From Acidimicrobiales bacterium (GTDB lineage: Bacteria > Actinomycetota > Acidimicrobiia > Acidimicrobiales > Iamiaceae), in assembly GCA_020439505.1 (NCBI GenBank), contig JAGQSO010000244.1, positions 1 to 41,269 of the forward strand: a DNA stretch of 41,269 bases, read 5' to 3'. How positions within the stretch are numbered: the stretch's first letter is position 1; the number at the start of each line of letters is the position of its first letter. Positions 26,843-35,116 of this stretch are shown here, in pieces. Below the pieces are notes generated by a model, which ran no database searches, was not told where the DNA came from, and saw only the letters and a program-made list of their open reading frames with translations. A program made the position numbers and the translations under genes.

Positions 26843-27025
26843 TCAGGCCTTGGTTTCGGTGTCGTCGGTGCTGTCGGTCTTGAGGAGGTCGGTCTTGGCG
26901 CCCTCATCCATACCGGTCTTGAACTCCTTCTGCGCCTGGCCGAGCGACCGGGCGAGCTTGGGGAGTTGACTGCTGCCGAAAAGCAGCACCACCACGACGA
27001 GTACCACAATCCATTCAGGACCCAT
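26843..27025 (-). CDS. tatA: Sec-independent protein translocase subunit TatA
   Basis: A 60-aa membrane protein: an N-terminal hydrophobic helix (MGPEWIVVLVVVVLLFG), then the SSQLPKLARSLGQAQKEFK amphipathic helix and an acidic tail (TDDTETKA). This order is diagnostic for TatA/E. The ATG at 27025 gives the standard length. It forms the Tat translocation pore, which would be needed to export the molybdoenzyme alpha and gamma subunits at 9-16 kb. It stands alone here, without tatB or tatC. Confidence 0.95.
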   Translation of the reverse strand: MGPEWIVVLVVVVLLFGSSQLPKLARSLGQAQKEFKTGMDEGAKTDLLKTDSTDDTETKA

Positions 27026-27148
27026 GCGCCACACGCTACCTGACCCACACCACATGTACATGGTCAAGCCAGGAGTCACACTCCGCCCAAGGGCCGTGGC
27101 GGTTAGGTCCAAGAAGGTGGATAGGTCCCGTTCTGGGAAGCTGGGACG

Positions 27149-27946
27149 GTGCTCGAATGCGTCGTCAACATCAGCGAGGGTGCCGACCTCGATCTGGTCG
27201 CAACCATCGCCGCCCCCGCCGGAGCCGACCTCCTCGATGTGCACAGCGACCCCCACCACCACCGCAGCGTTTTGACGATGGTCGGCGAAGACGCACCCCG
27301 AGCCGTCACCACCCTGGCGGTGGAGCGGCTGGATCTGACTGCGCACCACGGAGTCCACCCTCGCATCGGGGTGGTCGACGTGGTGCCGTTCGTTCCGCTC
27401 GGCGACGCCTCGATGGGCGATGCTGTGGCGGCGCGGGATCGGTACTGCCGCTGGGCGGCCGCCGAGCTCGGACTCCCCTGCTTCGTCTACGGGCCCGAAC
27501 GAACTCTGCCCGAGGTCCGGCGAGGAGCGTTCAAGTCGCTCAGACCCGACTTCGGCCCGGACCGTCCCCATCGCGGTGCGGGGTCGGTGGCGGTGGGTGC
27601 CCGAGAGGTTCTGGTGGCCTACAACGTGTGGCTGGCCGAGGCCGACCTCACTACCGCCCGCCGGATCGCGGCGGAGGTGCGCCGACCAGGACTCCGGGCG
27701 TTGGGGCTTCAGGTCGGCGACCGAGTGCAGGTGTCGATGAACCTGGTCTCGCCCCGTTCGGTCGGTCCCGCCGAGGCCACCGACCTGATCGCTCAACGAG
27801 CGCGGGTTGCCGGTTGCGAGCTGGTCGGGTTGGTGCCCCGCGACGTGCTCAGCGCCGTTGCACCCCAACGTTGGGGTGCGCTCGATCTCGCCGAGGACAA
27901 GACGATCGAGACGCGTCTGGAGCGTCGGGCCAACCTCGTGCCGTGA
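27149..27946 (+). CDS. Glutamate formimidoyltransferase-like protein (FtcD N-domain)
   Basis: A 265-aa protein similar to the formimidoyltransferase half of FtcD. The opening ECVVNISEGADLD, the DPHHHRSVLTMVG motif with the catalytic His region, the HHGVHPRIGVVDVVPFVP motif and SMNLV are the family hallmarks. The enzyme moves a formimino group from formiminoglutamate to tetrahydrofolate in histidine degradation. The cyclodeaminase half is absent, and no hut genes lie near, so a simpler folate role is possible. It starts with GTG at 27149 and is divergent from tatA. Confidence 0.85.
   Translation: MLECVVNISEGADLDLVATIAAPAGADLLDVHSDPHHHRSVLTMVGEDAPRAVTTLAVERLDLTAHHGVHPRIGVVDVVPFVPLGDASMGDAVAARDRYCRWAAAELGLPCFVYGPERTLPEVRRGAFKSLRPDFGPDRPHRGAGSVAVGAREVLVAYNVWLAEADLTTARRIAAEVRRPGLRALGLQVGDRVQVSMNLVSPRSVGPAEATDLIAQRARVAGCELVGLVPRDVLSAVAPQRWGALDLAEDKTIETRLERRANLVP
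27860..27879. repeat. 20-bp perfect palindrome inside the formimidoyltransferase gene
   Basis: GCACCCCAACGTTGGGGTGC reads the same on both strands and lies within codons for the APQRWGA part of the protein. It could be a simple sequence accident or a binding site. Confidence 0.7.
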
Positions 27947-28027
27947 CCGGCATCGTCTGCCACCTGCCCACGGAGTGCGAGGTGTCGGTGTTGGGCGTTT
28001 GAGTCGGCTGAGCTCGGGTGGCTCGGG

Positions 28028-28324
28028 TCAGGCGCCGACGCTGTCGGCGGAGCTGACCTCGAGGGCGGCACGTCGGGCCGAAGACCGCTGCCGGCGGATC
28101 CGGCGACGTTCCCTCTCGCTCAGGCCTCCCCAGATCCCGAACTTCTCGCCGTTGGCCAAGGCGTACTCGAGGCAGTCCTCTCGCACCACGCAACCACGAC
28201 AGACCTCTTTGGCCTCACGCGTGCTGGCACCCCGCTCCGGGAAGAAGAGGTCTGGATCGACGCCCAGGCAGTTGGCGAGATCCTGCCAACCCTTGGTCTC
28301 GGTTTCTTCGGATGTGTTCTGCAT
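28028..28324 (-). CDS. WhiB-family [4Fe-4S] transcriptional regulator
   Basis: A 98-aa actinobacterial regulator. Cys19, Cys42, Cys45 and Cys51 (C-x22-C-x2-C-x5-C) should hold a [4Fe-4S] cluster sensitive to redox or NO. FGIWGGLSE is the conserved WhiB turn, followed by a basic segment (RERRRIRRQR) that contacts DNA. Family members control division, stress or redox genes by binding sigma factor. Which WhiB class it is cannot be fixed, although the short length and GIWGG resemble WhiB1/WhiB2-like forms. It is also good evidence that the host is an actinobacterium. Confidence 0.95.
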   Translation of the reverse strand: MQNTSEETETKGWQDLANCLGVDPDLFFPERGASTREAKEVCRGCVVREDCLEYALANGEKFGIWGGLSERERRRIRRQRSSARRAALEVSSADSVGA

Positions 28325-28657
28325 GGCGTTCCCCTGCGTCGTGTCGGGCGACGGAGCCGCTCGTACGATCGGTCACCTGCTATCGATGTGGCCCCGCCCA
28401 CCGGCGGCAACCGGCAGCCAATACCACGTTTGGAATTACAATGGTGTGATTGTCGTCGTTGCAAGGCGATAGCGCAAGCGGAACTTGTGACAGAAGCCTC
28501 ATGGCCGGATCTCGGCAACCTGAGCCGGAGCAAAGAGCAGGTGCCGGCTCGCCTCGACAACCGGCCTCGGCCGGTACCGGCCTGGAGCTGAGATGAGTGC
28601 TGAGACATCGTCGGGCGCGAAGATTCACCCCTCTGCACCGACCCGAGGGTGAAACCG
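28325..28657. other. Intergenic region between whiB and an alpha/beta hydrolase
   Basis: These 333 bp separate divergent genes. Apart from the candidate whiB promoter at 28435-28464 and the Shine-Dalgarno sequence (GAGGGT, 28645-28650) of the next gene, I see no protein, repeat or RNA. The open frames here are short and without family features. Confidence 0.6.
28435..28464 (-). promoter_or_regulatory. Candidate whiB promoter, TTGCAA-N18-TGTAAT
   Basis: On the minus strand a TTGCAA box (28464-28459) and a TGTAAT box (28440-28435) are 18 bp apart, close to housekeeping sigma consensus. They would give a 5' leader of about 100 nt for the whiB gene. The window has few other such pairs, but this is sequence inspection only. 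Confidence 0.4.
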
Positions 28658-29740
28658 ATGACCGAGACCGACCAGCCGTGGGAACCCCGGCCCGGGGCTG
28701 ACGCCAGCTACGCCTTGTTCGACAAGGAGCGCCGGGTGGTCGTCGACGACGGCACGCCGATCGCTTACACCGTCCGCAACCCCGGCGGCCGCGAGGTACC
28801 GGTGCTCTTCGCCAGCGGCTGGTCGTGCAGCGACGCCTACTGGGGCAAGTTGCTGCCCGAGATGGAGCGGCGCGGCCACCCCTGCGTGCTACCCGACACC
28901 CGGGGCCACGGGCTCTCAGGTCTGCCCCGGACACCGGGGCGGGGGGCGCGCAACCTCACCATCGACGACGTCTCGATCAACCGGATCGGCCGTGATCTGG
29001 TGTCGGTCCTCGATGACGCCGGGCTGGAGCGGGCCTTGGTGGTGGGGCATTCGATGGGCGTCCAGACCGCGCTGGAGGCCTACCGCACCGCCCCCGAACG
29101 GGTGCTGGGGATGGCGCTGGTGGCCGGCACCGCCGAGAACCCCACCAAGAGCTTCTACGGCTACTCGATCGGAGACCGCCTGTTCCCTCTGGGAGCGGCG
29201 ATCATGCGGGTCTTTCCCGAGGTGCTGTCACCCGCCTGGCAGACCATCGGCCCCGCCTCGGTCGGCCATTTCGGGGCCCGGCTCGCCAAAGCGGCGGGGC
29301 CCGGCTGCAGCAAGGAAGACCTCCACCCCTACCTTCTCCACCTCAGGTCAACCGACCCGGCGGTACTGGTCCTGATGGCTGGGGCGATGCGGGCCCACTC
29401 GGCCATCGACCTCCTTGCCTCGATCACCGCTCCCACCCTGGTGGTCGCGGCAGGCGCCGATGTCTTCACCCCTGCCCGGTGCTCAGAGGAACTGCACCAC
29501 CGGATCGCCGCCAGCGAACTGGTCACCTTCCCCCGGGCCGGCCACACCATCCCGGTCGAGGAGCCAGAAGCCGTCGCCCACGCCATCGACGACTTCGTCA
29601 CCCGTCGCATCAAACCTGGCTACGCGGCCCCGACCAAACCGGCGTCAGCGACGACCGGCAAGAAGAAGCCGACCCGAAAGCAGCCGGCCATCGCAACGAA
29701 TCCGGATCAGCCGGCGCGACGACCGGCACGGGACTGCTGA
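28658..29740 (+). CDS. Alpha/beta hydrolase, serine-type
   Basis: A 360-aa alpha/beta-hydrolase. The nucleophile elbow is VGHSMGVQ (a Ser nucleophile, unlike the Asp in the 1.5 kb hydrolase). LPDTRGHGLSG lies before it, and the late acid and His are in AGADVFT and AGHTIPVEEPE. A basic, low-complexity tail of about 45 residues (rich in Lys, Pro, Arg) ends the protein and may be a linker or binding segment. The ATG at 28658 is favoured by the GAGGGT box; a GTG at 28649 would leave no spacing. Its 3' end overlaps the convergent VWA gene by 34 bp. The substrate is unknown. Confidence 0.85.
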   Translation: MTETDQPWEPRPGADASYALFDKERRVVVDDGTPIAYTVRNPGGREVPVLFASGWSCSDAYWGKLLPEMERRGHPCVLPDTRGHGLSGLPRTPGRGARNLTIDDVSINRIGRDLVSVLDDAGLERALVVGHSMGVQTALEAYRTAPERVLGMALVAGTAENPTKSFYGYSIGDRLFPLGAAIMRVFPEVLSPAWQTIGPASVGHFGARLAKAAGPGCSKEDLHPYLLHLRSTDPAVLVLMAGAMRAHSAIDLLASITAPTLVVAAGADVFTPARCSEELHHRIAASELVTFPRAGHTIPVEEPEAVAHAIDDFVTRRIKPGYAAPTKPASATTGKKKPTRKQPAIATNPDQPARRPARDC

Positions 29741-31728
29741 CGGCGGGACTCCAAGAAGTCGACCAGGACGTAGTCGCCCAAGGTCTCAGGGGTGGTGAAG
29801 AACGCTCGGCCCCGGTTGAGCTCGGTCAGCCGCTCGATGAACTGCTGGAGGTACGGCGTGGCGTCGAGCATGAAAGTGTTGATCCGGACGCCTTCGCGGG
29901 TGGCGCGCATCACCTCGGCCAGAGTGGCATCGACGGTCTCGCGGATCGGCGGGTAGTGGAACACCGGGTCGCCGTTGGCGTTCAGGTGGGCGGTGGGCTC
30001 GCCGTCGGTGATCATGATGATCTGCTTGGTTCCGTGCTCGCGGGCCAGCAGCTTGCGGGCCAGCATGAAGCCGTGCTGCATGTTGGTGCCGTACACGTAG
30101 TCCCACGACACCTCGGGTAGGTCGCGGGGTTCGATGACGCGGGCCACCTCACTGAAGCCGACTAGGCCCAGGTAGTCGCGGGGGAACCGGCTGCTGATCA
30201 GCGAATGCAGGGCCATGGCCACCTTCTTGGCGGCCAGGAAGTTGTCCCGCATCGGCATCGACAACGAGAGGTCCACCATGAGGACCGTGGCGGAGCGGAC
30301 GCTCTGCTCGGTCTGTTCGATCTCGAAGTCATCGGGTGACAACCTCACCGGAGTGCCCCCGCCGCTACGGGCCACGGCGTTGCGGATGGTCCGTTCGATG
30401 TGCAGGTTGAAGGGATCACCGAACTCGTAGGGCTTGGTGTCGGCCGACCGTTCGTGACCAACACCGGTCCGGATGAGCTCATGCTGACCGAACTTGTCGC
30501 GGGCCATCTTGGTGAACAGCTCCGACAGGGCATGGCGACCGACCCGACGCAGCCCCTCGGGGGTTAGCTCGTATCGGCCCTCCCGGTTCTCGATCAGGCC
30601 CGCTTCCTCCAGCATCCGGGCCAGCTCAGCCATGCGTTGGAGGCTTTCGGCTGCGTCGGCTCCCAGAAGCTGGCGGGCCCGTTCCAGGTCCACCTCGGCC
30701 AATGCCCCCGGGTTCGATGCCCCCCGCAGGAGCTGTTCGAGCTGGTCGAGATCGCCCAGCTCACCCATGACCTGGGCGGCATCGGCGAAACCCAACGGGT
30801 CCTGGCCGCTGAAGTCGTAGCGGCGGTTCCAACCCGCATCGGGGAAGGCCCGTTGCAGGTTCTGGGACAGCTGGCTCATCTGCCAGCTCAGGTCCATGTC
30901 CTCGAGGAGCTGGTCGGCCAGGCCCTGGAGCTGCGCCCGCTGTTCGGGGGTCATGGAGTTGAGCATCGACTGCATGGCGGCCATGCGACGGGCCATCGCC
31001 TCCAGCAACTCGTCAAGGTCGCGGGGGTTCTCGGGGAAGAAGTCACCGAAACGTTCCATGAACCCGTCGAAGTCCGGTTCCCGACCCGCGGCGCGGTCCT
31101 CGAGCATCTGGTTCAGCGCTGCCAGCATGTCCTTGGTGCGGGCCATCGCCTCGGGGGAGACGTCGCTCATCGCCCCCGCCATCTGGTTGAACCACCGTTG
31201 GGCCAACTGCTGGCGAAGCTGGTCGAGCAGTTCCTCGAATCGCTGGCGGGCCTCGCTCGACACGAAGTCGTACTGCTGAAGGTCGCGCACCAGGCCGTTG
31301 AGGTCGGGGGACAGGAGGTCGAGCTGCGTGCGACGCTCGGCCATCGCGTCGCCGGTCACCTCCTGACGGCGGGCGTCACCCGAGTCCTGCGCCGCCTGCT
31401 CGAGATCGTCGATGGCGGCCCGTTCGGTGGCGACCACGTCGCGGAGCTGTTGGGCGATGTCGTCGTACACCCCGCCGAGGTCGTAGTTCTCCAGCCGGTC
31501 GCGGCGTTCCTGGCGGAGCCTCTCCATCAGCTCTTTGATCCCCTGGACCCGTTCGCCGTTGCGGTCGCTGAAGCCGGAGTTGAGCATCCGGCGCAGGGCC
31601 GCGTTCAGGTCACCGTGGTAGAGCAGGTCGTCGTTGATCTCGGCCAACACCGAGTCGGCGTCCAGATCGAACCCGACCTGGGTTCCGTCCCAACGGGAGT
31701 AGCGGAAGTGGGGGCGTTGGGAAGCCAC
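29707..31728 (-). CDS. VWA-domain protein
   Basis: A 673-aa protein with no signal peptide. Residues about 1-450 are helical, with long Gln/Glu/Arg-rich segments (likely coiled coils). The C-terminal 200 residues form a von Willebrand A domain: the MIDAS metal site is seen as DLSLSM, a conserved Thr/Ser region, and MITDGEPTAH. Such proteins usually act with a MoxR/Mg-chelatase AAA ATPase to insert metals or remodel protein complexes, but no ATPase is in the window. It begins with GTG at 31728, 45 bp after the GH1-like gene, and is probably part of the same operon. Confidence 0.8.
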   Translation of the reverse strand: MASQRPHFRYSRWDGTQVGFDLDADSVLAEINDDLLYHGDLNAALRRMLNSGFSDRNGERVQGIKELMERLRQERRDRLENYDLGGVYDDIAQQLRDVVATERAAIDDLEQAAQDSGDARRQEVTGDAMAERRTQLDLLSPDLNGLVRDLQQYDFVSSEARQRFEELLDQLRQQLAQRWFNQMAGAMSDVSPEAMARTKDMLAALNQMLEDRAAGREPDFDGFMERFGDFFPENPRDLDELLEAMARRMAAMQSMLNSMTPEQRAQLQGLADQLLEDMDLSWQMSQLSQNLQRAFPDAGWNRRYDFSGQDPLGFADAAQVMGELGDLDQLEQLLRGASNPGALAEVDLERARQLLGADAAESLQRMAELARMLEEAGLIENREGRYELTPEGLRRVGRHALSELFTKMARDKFGQHELIRTGVGHERSADTKPYEFGDPFNLHIERTIRNAVARSGGGTPVRLSPDDFEIEQTEQSVRSATVLMVDLSLSMPMRDNFLAAKKVAMALHSLISSRFPRDYLGLVGFSEVARVIEPRDLPEVSWDYVYGTNMQHGFMLARKLLAREHGTKQIIMITDGEPTAHLNANGDPVFHYPPIRETVDATLAEVMRATREGVRINTFMLDATPYLQQFIERLTELNRGRAFFTTPETLGDYVLVDFLESRRQQSRAGRRAG

Positions 31729-31773
31729 CGGCTCAGGCTACGCCCGAGACCGAACGAGCGGTCTGGGCGGCCA

Positions 31774-32895
31774 TCAGAGGAAGGCGCCCACCACCGCGAT
31801 GCCACCGGCGGAGGCTTCGGCCACGATGTCGGCCAGCTCGCGCCGGTACTGGTCGCGCTGGTCGGGTTCGGCCAGCGCCGTCGGTGCGTCGAGGACCATC
31901 AGGTCCTGGTCTGGCATGGCGTCGGCCAGGCGGTGCAGGGCCAGGGCCAGCCCTTCGGGCCAGGCAACGTGGCCGTCGGGGGCGGTGTCCAGCGCTTGGG
32001 GGTAGGCGTGCCAGCTCCGGTCGGCGGCCACGGCCACGGCGTGACGGTAGGTGAACCCGATCACGTCGAAGGCCTCCCGGCTGCCGGGTACCTCGACCGG
32101 GGAACGACCGGGAACGACCAACGTCTCCTCGCTCAGGAGCCGAACCCAGGATCGCCACAGGACCTCGTCCACCTCGCCCGCCGCCACCTCGGCCTCGGCG
32201 GTGGGCGGAAGCCGAGGGTCGTCTCGGGCGGGAAACACTGGGGCGAGCCACTGGGCGCTGGCTACCGGGCGCCCGTTCTCACCGAGGCGCAGCGCGGCCT
32301 CGACCGCAGCCTGGTGCACGCCTTCGAGGTTGCGGGCGAACCCTCCCCCGTCGTCGACGCGGCCGGGCGGGCGCGTGCCGTCCAACCAGGCCCGCTTGGC
32401 CCACAGGGTGGGTTCGAGGATGGGGATCCAGCCACCGACCAGATCTCCCACCAACTCGCCCGCCGTCTCCACGTAGCGAGCCCAGTGGTAGCGGCGGGTG
32501 CGTTCGTCGGCGAAGCCCCGCTCGTCGTGGGCGAACCACCCGGGCAGGTCACCCGCCACCAGGGTGGCCCACACCGTCAACCCGCGTTGCCCGGCCAGGG
32601 TCAGGGCGGCCCGCAGGTGCTCGACGGCATCGGCGTCGAGTCGGCCGTTCACCGGTTCCAGGCGGGCCCAGTCCAAGGGAACCCGGACCGCGGTGATTCC
32701 CTGATCGACCAAGGCATCCAGGGCTTCGGTTACCGATGCCTGTTCAAGCACGTCGGCGCTTCGATAGGGGGCGGCCGGTTCGGCGCCGGCGCGGTCAGCC
32801 CGCCACGCCGCCAGATCGGAGGCCGCGCCGGGTTGCTCCCACCCCGGCACACGCCAAGGCCGACCTCGCCATGGACCGGCTGGGGACGTGTCCAC
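31774..32895 (-). CDS. GH1-like TIM-barrel protein, probably catalytically inactive
   Basis: A 373-aa protein that follows glycoside hydrolase family 1 from residue ~60: ITAVRVPLDWARLEP, the WFAHDERGFADE region, and the acid/base area PILEPTLWAKRAW with GTRPPGR after it. In true GH1 enzymes this reads TxNEP and the nucleophile ENG. Here the Asn is Leu (LEP), and the later position reads VLDAPTALAE, with no ENG. Both catalytic features look altered, so it may be a binding or regulatory pseudo-glycosidase. It starts with GTG at 32895, 8 bp from the SDR stop, and should be cotranscribed with SDR and VWA genes. Confidence 0.65.
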   Translation of the reverse strand: MDTSPAGPWRGRPWRVPGWEQPGAASDLAAWRADRAGAEPAAPYRSADVLEQASVTEALDALVDQGITAVRVPLDWARLEPVNGRLDADAVEHLRAALTLAGQRGLTVWATLVAGDLPGWFAHDERGFADERTRRYHWARYVETAGELVGDLVGGWIPILEPTLWAKRAWLDGTRPPGRVDDGGGFARNLEGVHQAAVEAALRLGENGRPVASAQWLAPVFPARDDPRLPPTAEAEVAAGEVDEVLWRSWVRLLSEETLVVPGRSPVEVPGSREAFDVIGFTYRHAVAVAADRSWHAYPQALDTAPDGHVAWPEGLALALHRLADAMPDQDLMVLDAPTALAEPDQRDQYRRELADIVAEASAGGIAVVGAFL

Positions 32896-32903
32896 AGGCC
32901 AGC

Positions 32904-33749
32904 TCAGCCGAACAGTTTGGAGTAGTCGGCGCCGCGGCGAAGGTGGTGGCCGCCGTCAACCGGGATCGATGCCCCGGTGATCCACGAGGACTCCGGTCCG
33001 GCCAGGAAGCGAACAGCCTCGGCGATGTCACCGACAGTGCCGGCCCGGCCCAGCGGCATGTTCTCGATGTAGTCGTCCATGAGCGGACCGCCGGCGGTGA
33101 TGAAGGCCATCAGCTCGTCGTCCACGATGCCGGGCTGCACGCTGTTCACCCTGATGTGGTCGTCACCGAGCTCTTCGGCGGCGTAGCGACAGGCGTGATC
33201 GATGCCGGCCTTCGACGCGCCGTAGGCCCACAGGTGGCGGTGGGGGAAACCCCCGGCCCCCGACGAGATGGCCACCACCGAACCGCCACCGTTGGCCCGC
33301 ATGGGGGCCACGGCGTGTTTGATGCACAGGATCGTGCCCATCAGGTTGAGATCGATAGTGGCGCGCACCGCGGCCTCATCGGCGGACTCGAACGGTCCAA
33401 TGTGCAGGGATCCCCCAGCGTTGGCGATGAGCACGTCCAGCGTGCCGTCCGGTCCGCACGCCGCCGCCACCGCCGCCTGCACCTGGTCCTCGATGGTGAC
33501 GTCAGCGGCGATGTGGCGCACCTCGGCCCCGGCCGCGGCCACAGCCGCGATCTGTGCCGTCGCCTCGACCAGGCGAGCTTCGGTGCGCCCGCAGATGGTG
33601 ACGGTGGCCCCGTCAGCGGCCAGGCGGCAGGCCACCGCCAGCCCGATTCCGCTTCCCCCGCCGGTCACCAGGACGTAACGACCGGCGAGTGAGCGAGAGT
33701 GCGCGGTGGGGCTGTTATCGGTGTCGGTCACGTCCGCCAGGGTAGACAC
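32904..33749 (-). CDS. Short-chain dehydrogenase/reductase
   Basis: A 281-aa NAD(P)-dependent SDR. The cofactor motif is TGGGSGIG, LIANAGG is the NAG motif, SSGAGG gives the catalytic Ser, and YGASK holds the Tyr and Lys. PVDGGHHL near the end is standard for classical SDRs. Basic residues after the first motif (CGRTEAR) suggest NADP. The oxidised alcohol or reduced ketone is unknown. It starts with GTG at 33749 and leads a small operon with the GH1-like protein. Confidence 0.92.
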   Translation of the reverse strand: MSTLADVTDTDNSPTAHSRSLAGRYVLVTGGGSGIGLAVACRLAADGATVTICGRTEARLVEATAQIAAVAAAGAEVRHIAADVTIEDQVQAAVAAACGPDGTLDVLIANAGGSLHIGPFESADEAAVRATIDLNLMGTILCIKHAVAPMRANGGGSVVAISSGAGGFPHRHLWAYGASKAGIDHACRYAAEELGDDHIRVNSVQPGIVDDELMAFITAGGPLMDDYIENMPLGRAGTVGDIAEAVRFLAGPESSWITGASIPVDGGHHLRRGADYSKLFG

Positions 33750-33761
33750 CGCCTGCCGTCG

Positions 33762-34952
33762 TCAGTCGTCGCTCAGTCGATCTGTGACCCAGCCAAGGAT
33801 CACTCCGTTGTAGTCAGCGGGGACGCCCGGAGCGGTGTTGAGGTAGCCAGAGTTGGTCGCTACGTGTTTGTCGCACTTGTTGGTTCCAGAGTTGATGTTG
33901 GGGTCGTCGACGCACAGCTCCAAGGAAGCGGACCGACTGGTCGGGCCCTGGGCCTGGATGGCCATTCGCACCGGATGGGCCGCACACACCGCAGAGCCCA
34001 GGGTGGCGGTCGTCCCGTCGGCCATCGGGCAGTCCATGGGCAGGTAGGCGCAGGTGTTGGTGTCTCCGTTGCTGTACACCTGCATCACCGGAACCTGGAG
34101 CCGGCCGTCACCGATCAACAGGTGCGGCTGGTTGGCGGGATCGGCGATCTCGGGCAGGATCCGCTGCTGGAAGATGGCAACACCTTCCGCGGTGCGGGCG
34201 CACGGTGACCCCATGTCGATCTGCTCCAACTCGTAGCCCTCGTTCATCACGCCGGCATCGGCGACGATCCCTGTGGGCGCAATGCCTTGCTCCTGAAGTC
34301 CCCAGGCCACGCTGTAGCTACCCGCGGAGCCGGCACTGCCGCCGTGGAGGAAGAAGTCGTCGGTCGGGTACTGGGCCATGACGAACTGGATCGCCGCCTT
34401 GGTGGCCAACAGGCCGTTGGTCTTGGGGGTCTGGCCGTCGGTCAGGTTGGGGTTGTTGGGGTCCACGGTGTTGGCACCGCTGTAGATGTCGTGGCTGCAC
34501 ATGGACACCCCGAGAGTGCGGAATCCGTCGGAGAGTCCGGCGACCCGCGCTTCGAGGTTGTTGCTGGTGACGTCGGCGCGAAGGCGACCGTAGGGCTCCT
34601 CGGACTTGTTCCTCACGCCTCCGGCCACGCTGCCGTCGGGTTTGAAGTAGCCGATGCCACCGCCGTGCATGCGCACCCACAGCGGCCGCGAGGCGTTGTC
34701 GTCCGAACCGGTACGTCGCCCGACGACGAAGGTCTGGTAGCCCGACACCGCGCACGGGTAGGCGAGGTTGCGGTAGTAGTCGAAGGTCCAGCCATCCTCT
34801 TGACGGGTCTCGATGAGGGTGATGGAGCTGACGTCACCTGGGGTGCTCAAACACCCCGAGAGGACACCCGCCAGGATGAGTACCGGCGCTAGGAGTAGAC
34901 CTCGTTGCCAGCCAGATCGTCTCGTCGTGAAGGTTGCCTTGGTAGTCAGCAT
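33762..34952 (-). CDS. Pectin-acetylesterase-like secreted lipoprotein
   Basis: A 396-aa exported hydrolase. The ATG at 34952 gives a leader with Arg-Arg, a hydrophobic stretch and a lipobox (ILAGVLSGC); the TTG at 34982 would only add residues. The mature part has HGGGIGYF (oxyanion area) and FLHGGSAGSAGSY (Ser nucleophile), and a late His (HVATN or similar), as in pectin acetylesterase and Notum-like hydrolases. Many Cys residues suggest disulfides outside the cell. It may deacetylate plant or other polysaccharides; the substrate is not fixed. Confidence 0.8.
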   Translation of the reverse strand: MLTTKATFTTRRSGWQRGLLLAPVLILAGVLSGCLSTPGDVSSITLIETRQEDGWTFDYYRNLAYPCAVSGYQTFVVGRRTGSDDNASRPLWVRMHGGGIGYFKPDGSVAGGVRNKSEEPYGRLRADVTSNNLEARVAGLSDGFRTLGVSMCSHDIYSGANTVDPNNPNLTDGQTPKTNGLLATKAAIQFVMAQYPTDDFFLHGGSAGSAGSYSVAWGLQEQGIAPTGIVADAGVMNEGYELEQIDMGSPCARTAEGVAIFQQRILPEIADPANQPHLLIGDGRLQVPVMQVYSNGDTNTCAYLPMDCPMADGTTATLGSAVCAAHPVRMAIQAQGPTSRSASLELCVDDPNINSGTNKCDKHVATNSGYLNTAPGVPADYNGVILGWVTDRLSDD

Positions 34953-35116
34953 GTGGGCATTGATACCGATCGCACCTGGCAATCGGCTGTGAGCCAGCTG
35001 GGATTTACATGAACCACCCTGGTGGCGCCCCGCCGACTCGACCCCGACCTACGATCTGGCTGCCGACAACCAAAGGGTGGACCGTGGCCGACGGCGGGAA
35101 ACTCCCGGAGAACTCG

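Noticed and set aside
28388..28591. A 67-codon frame in the whiB upstream region
   Set aside because: No family features or good ribosome-binding site, and it overlaps the likely whiB promoter.
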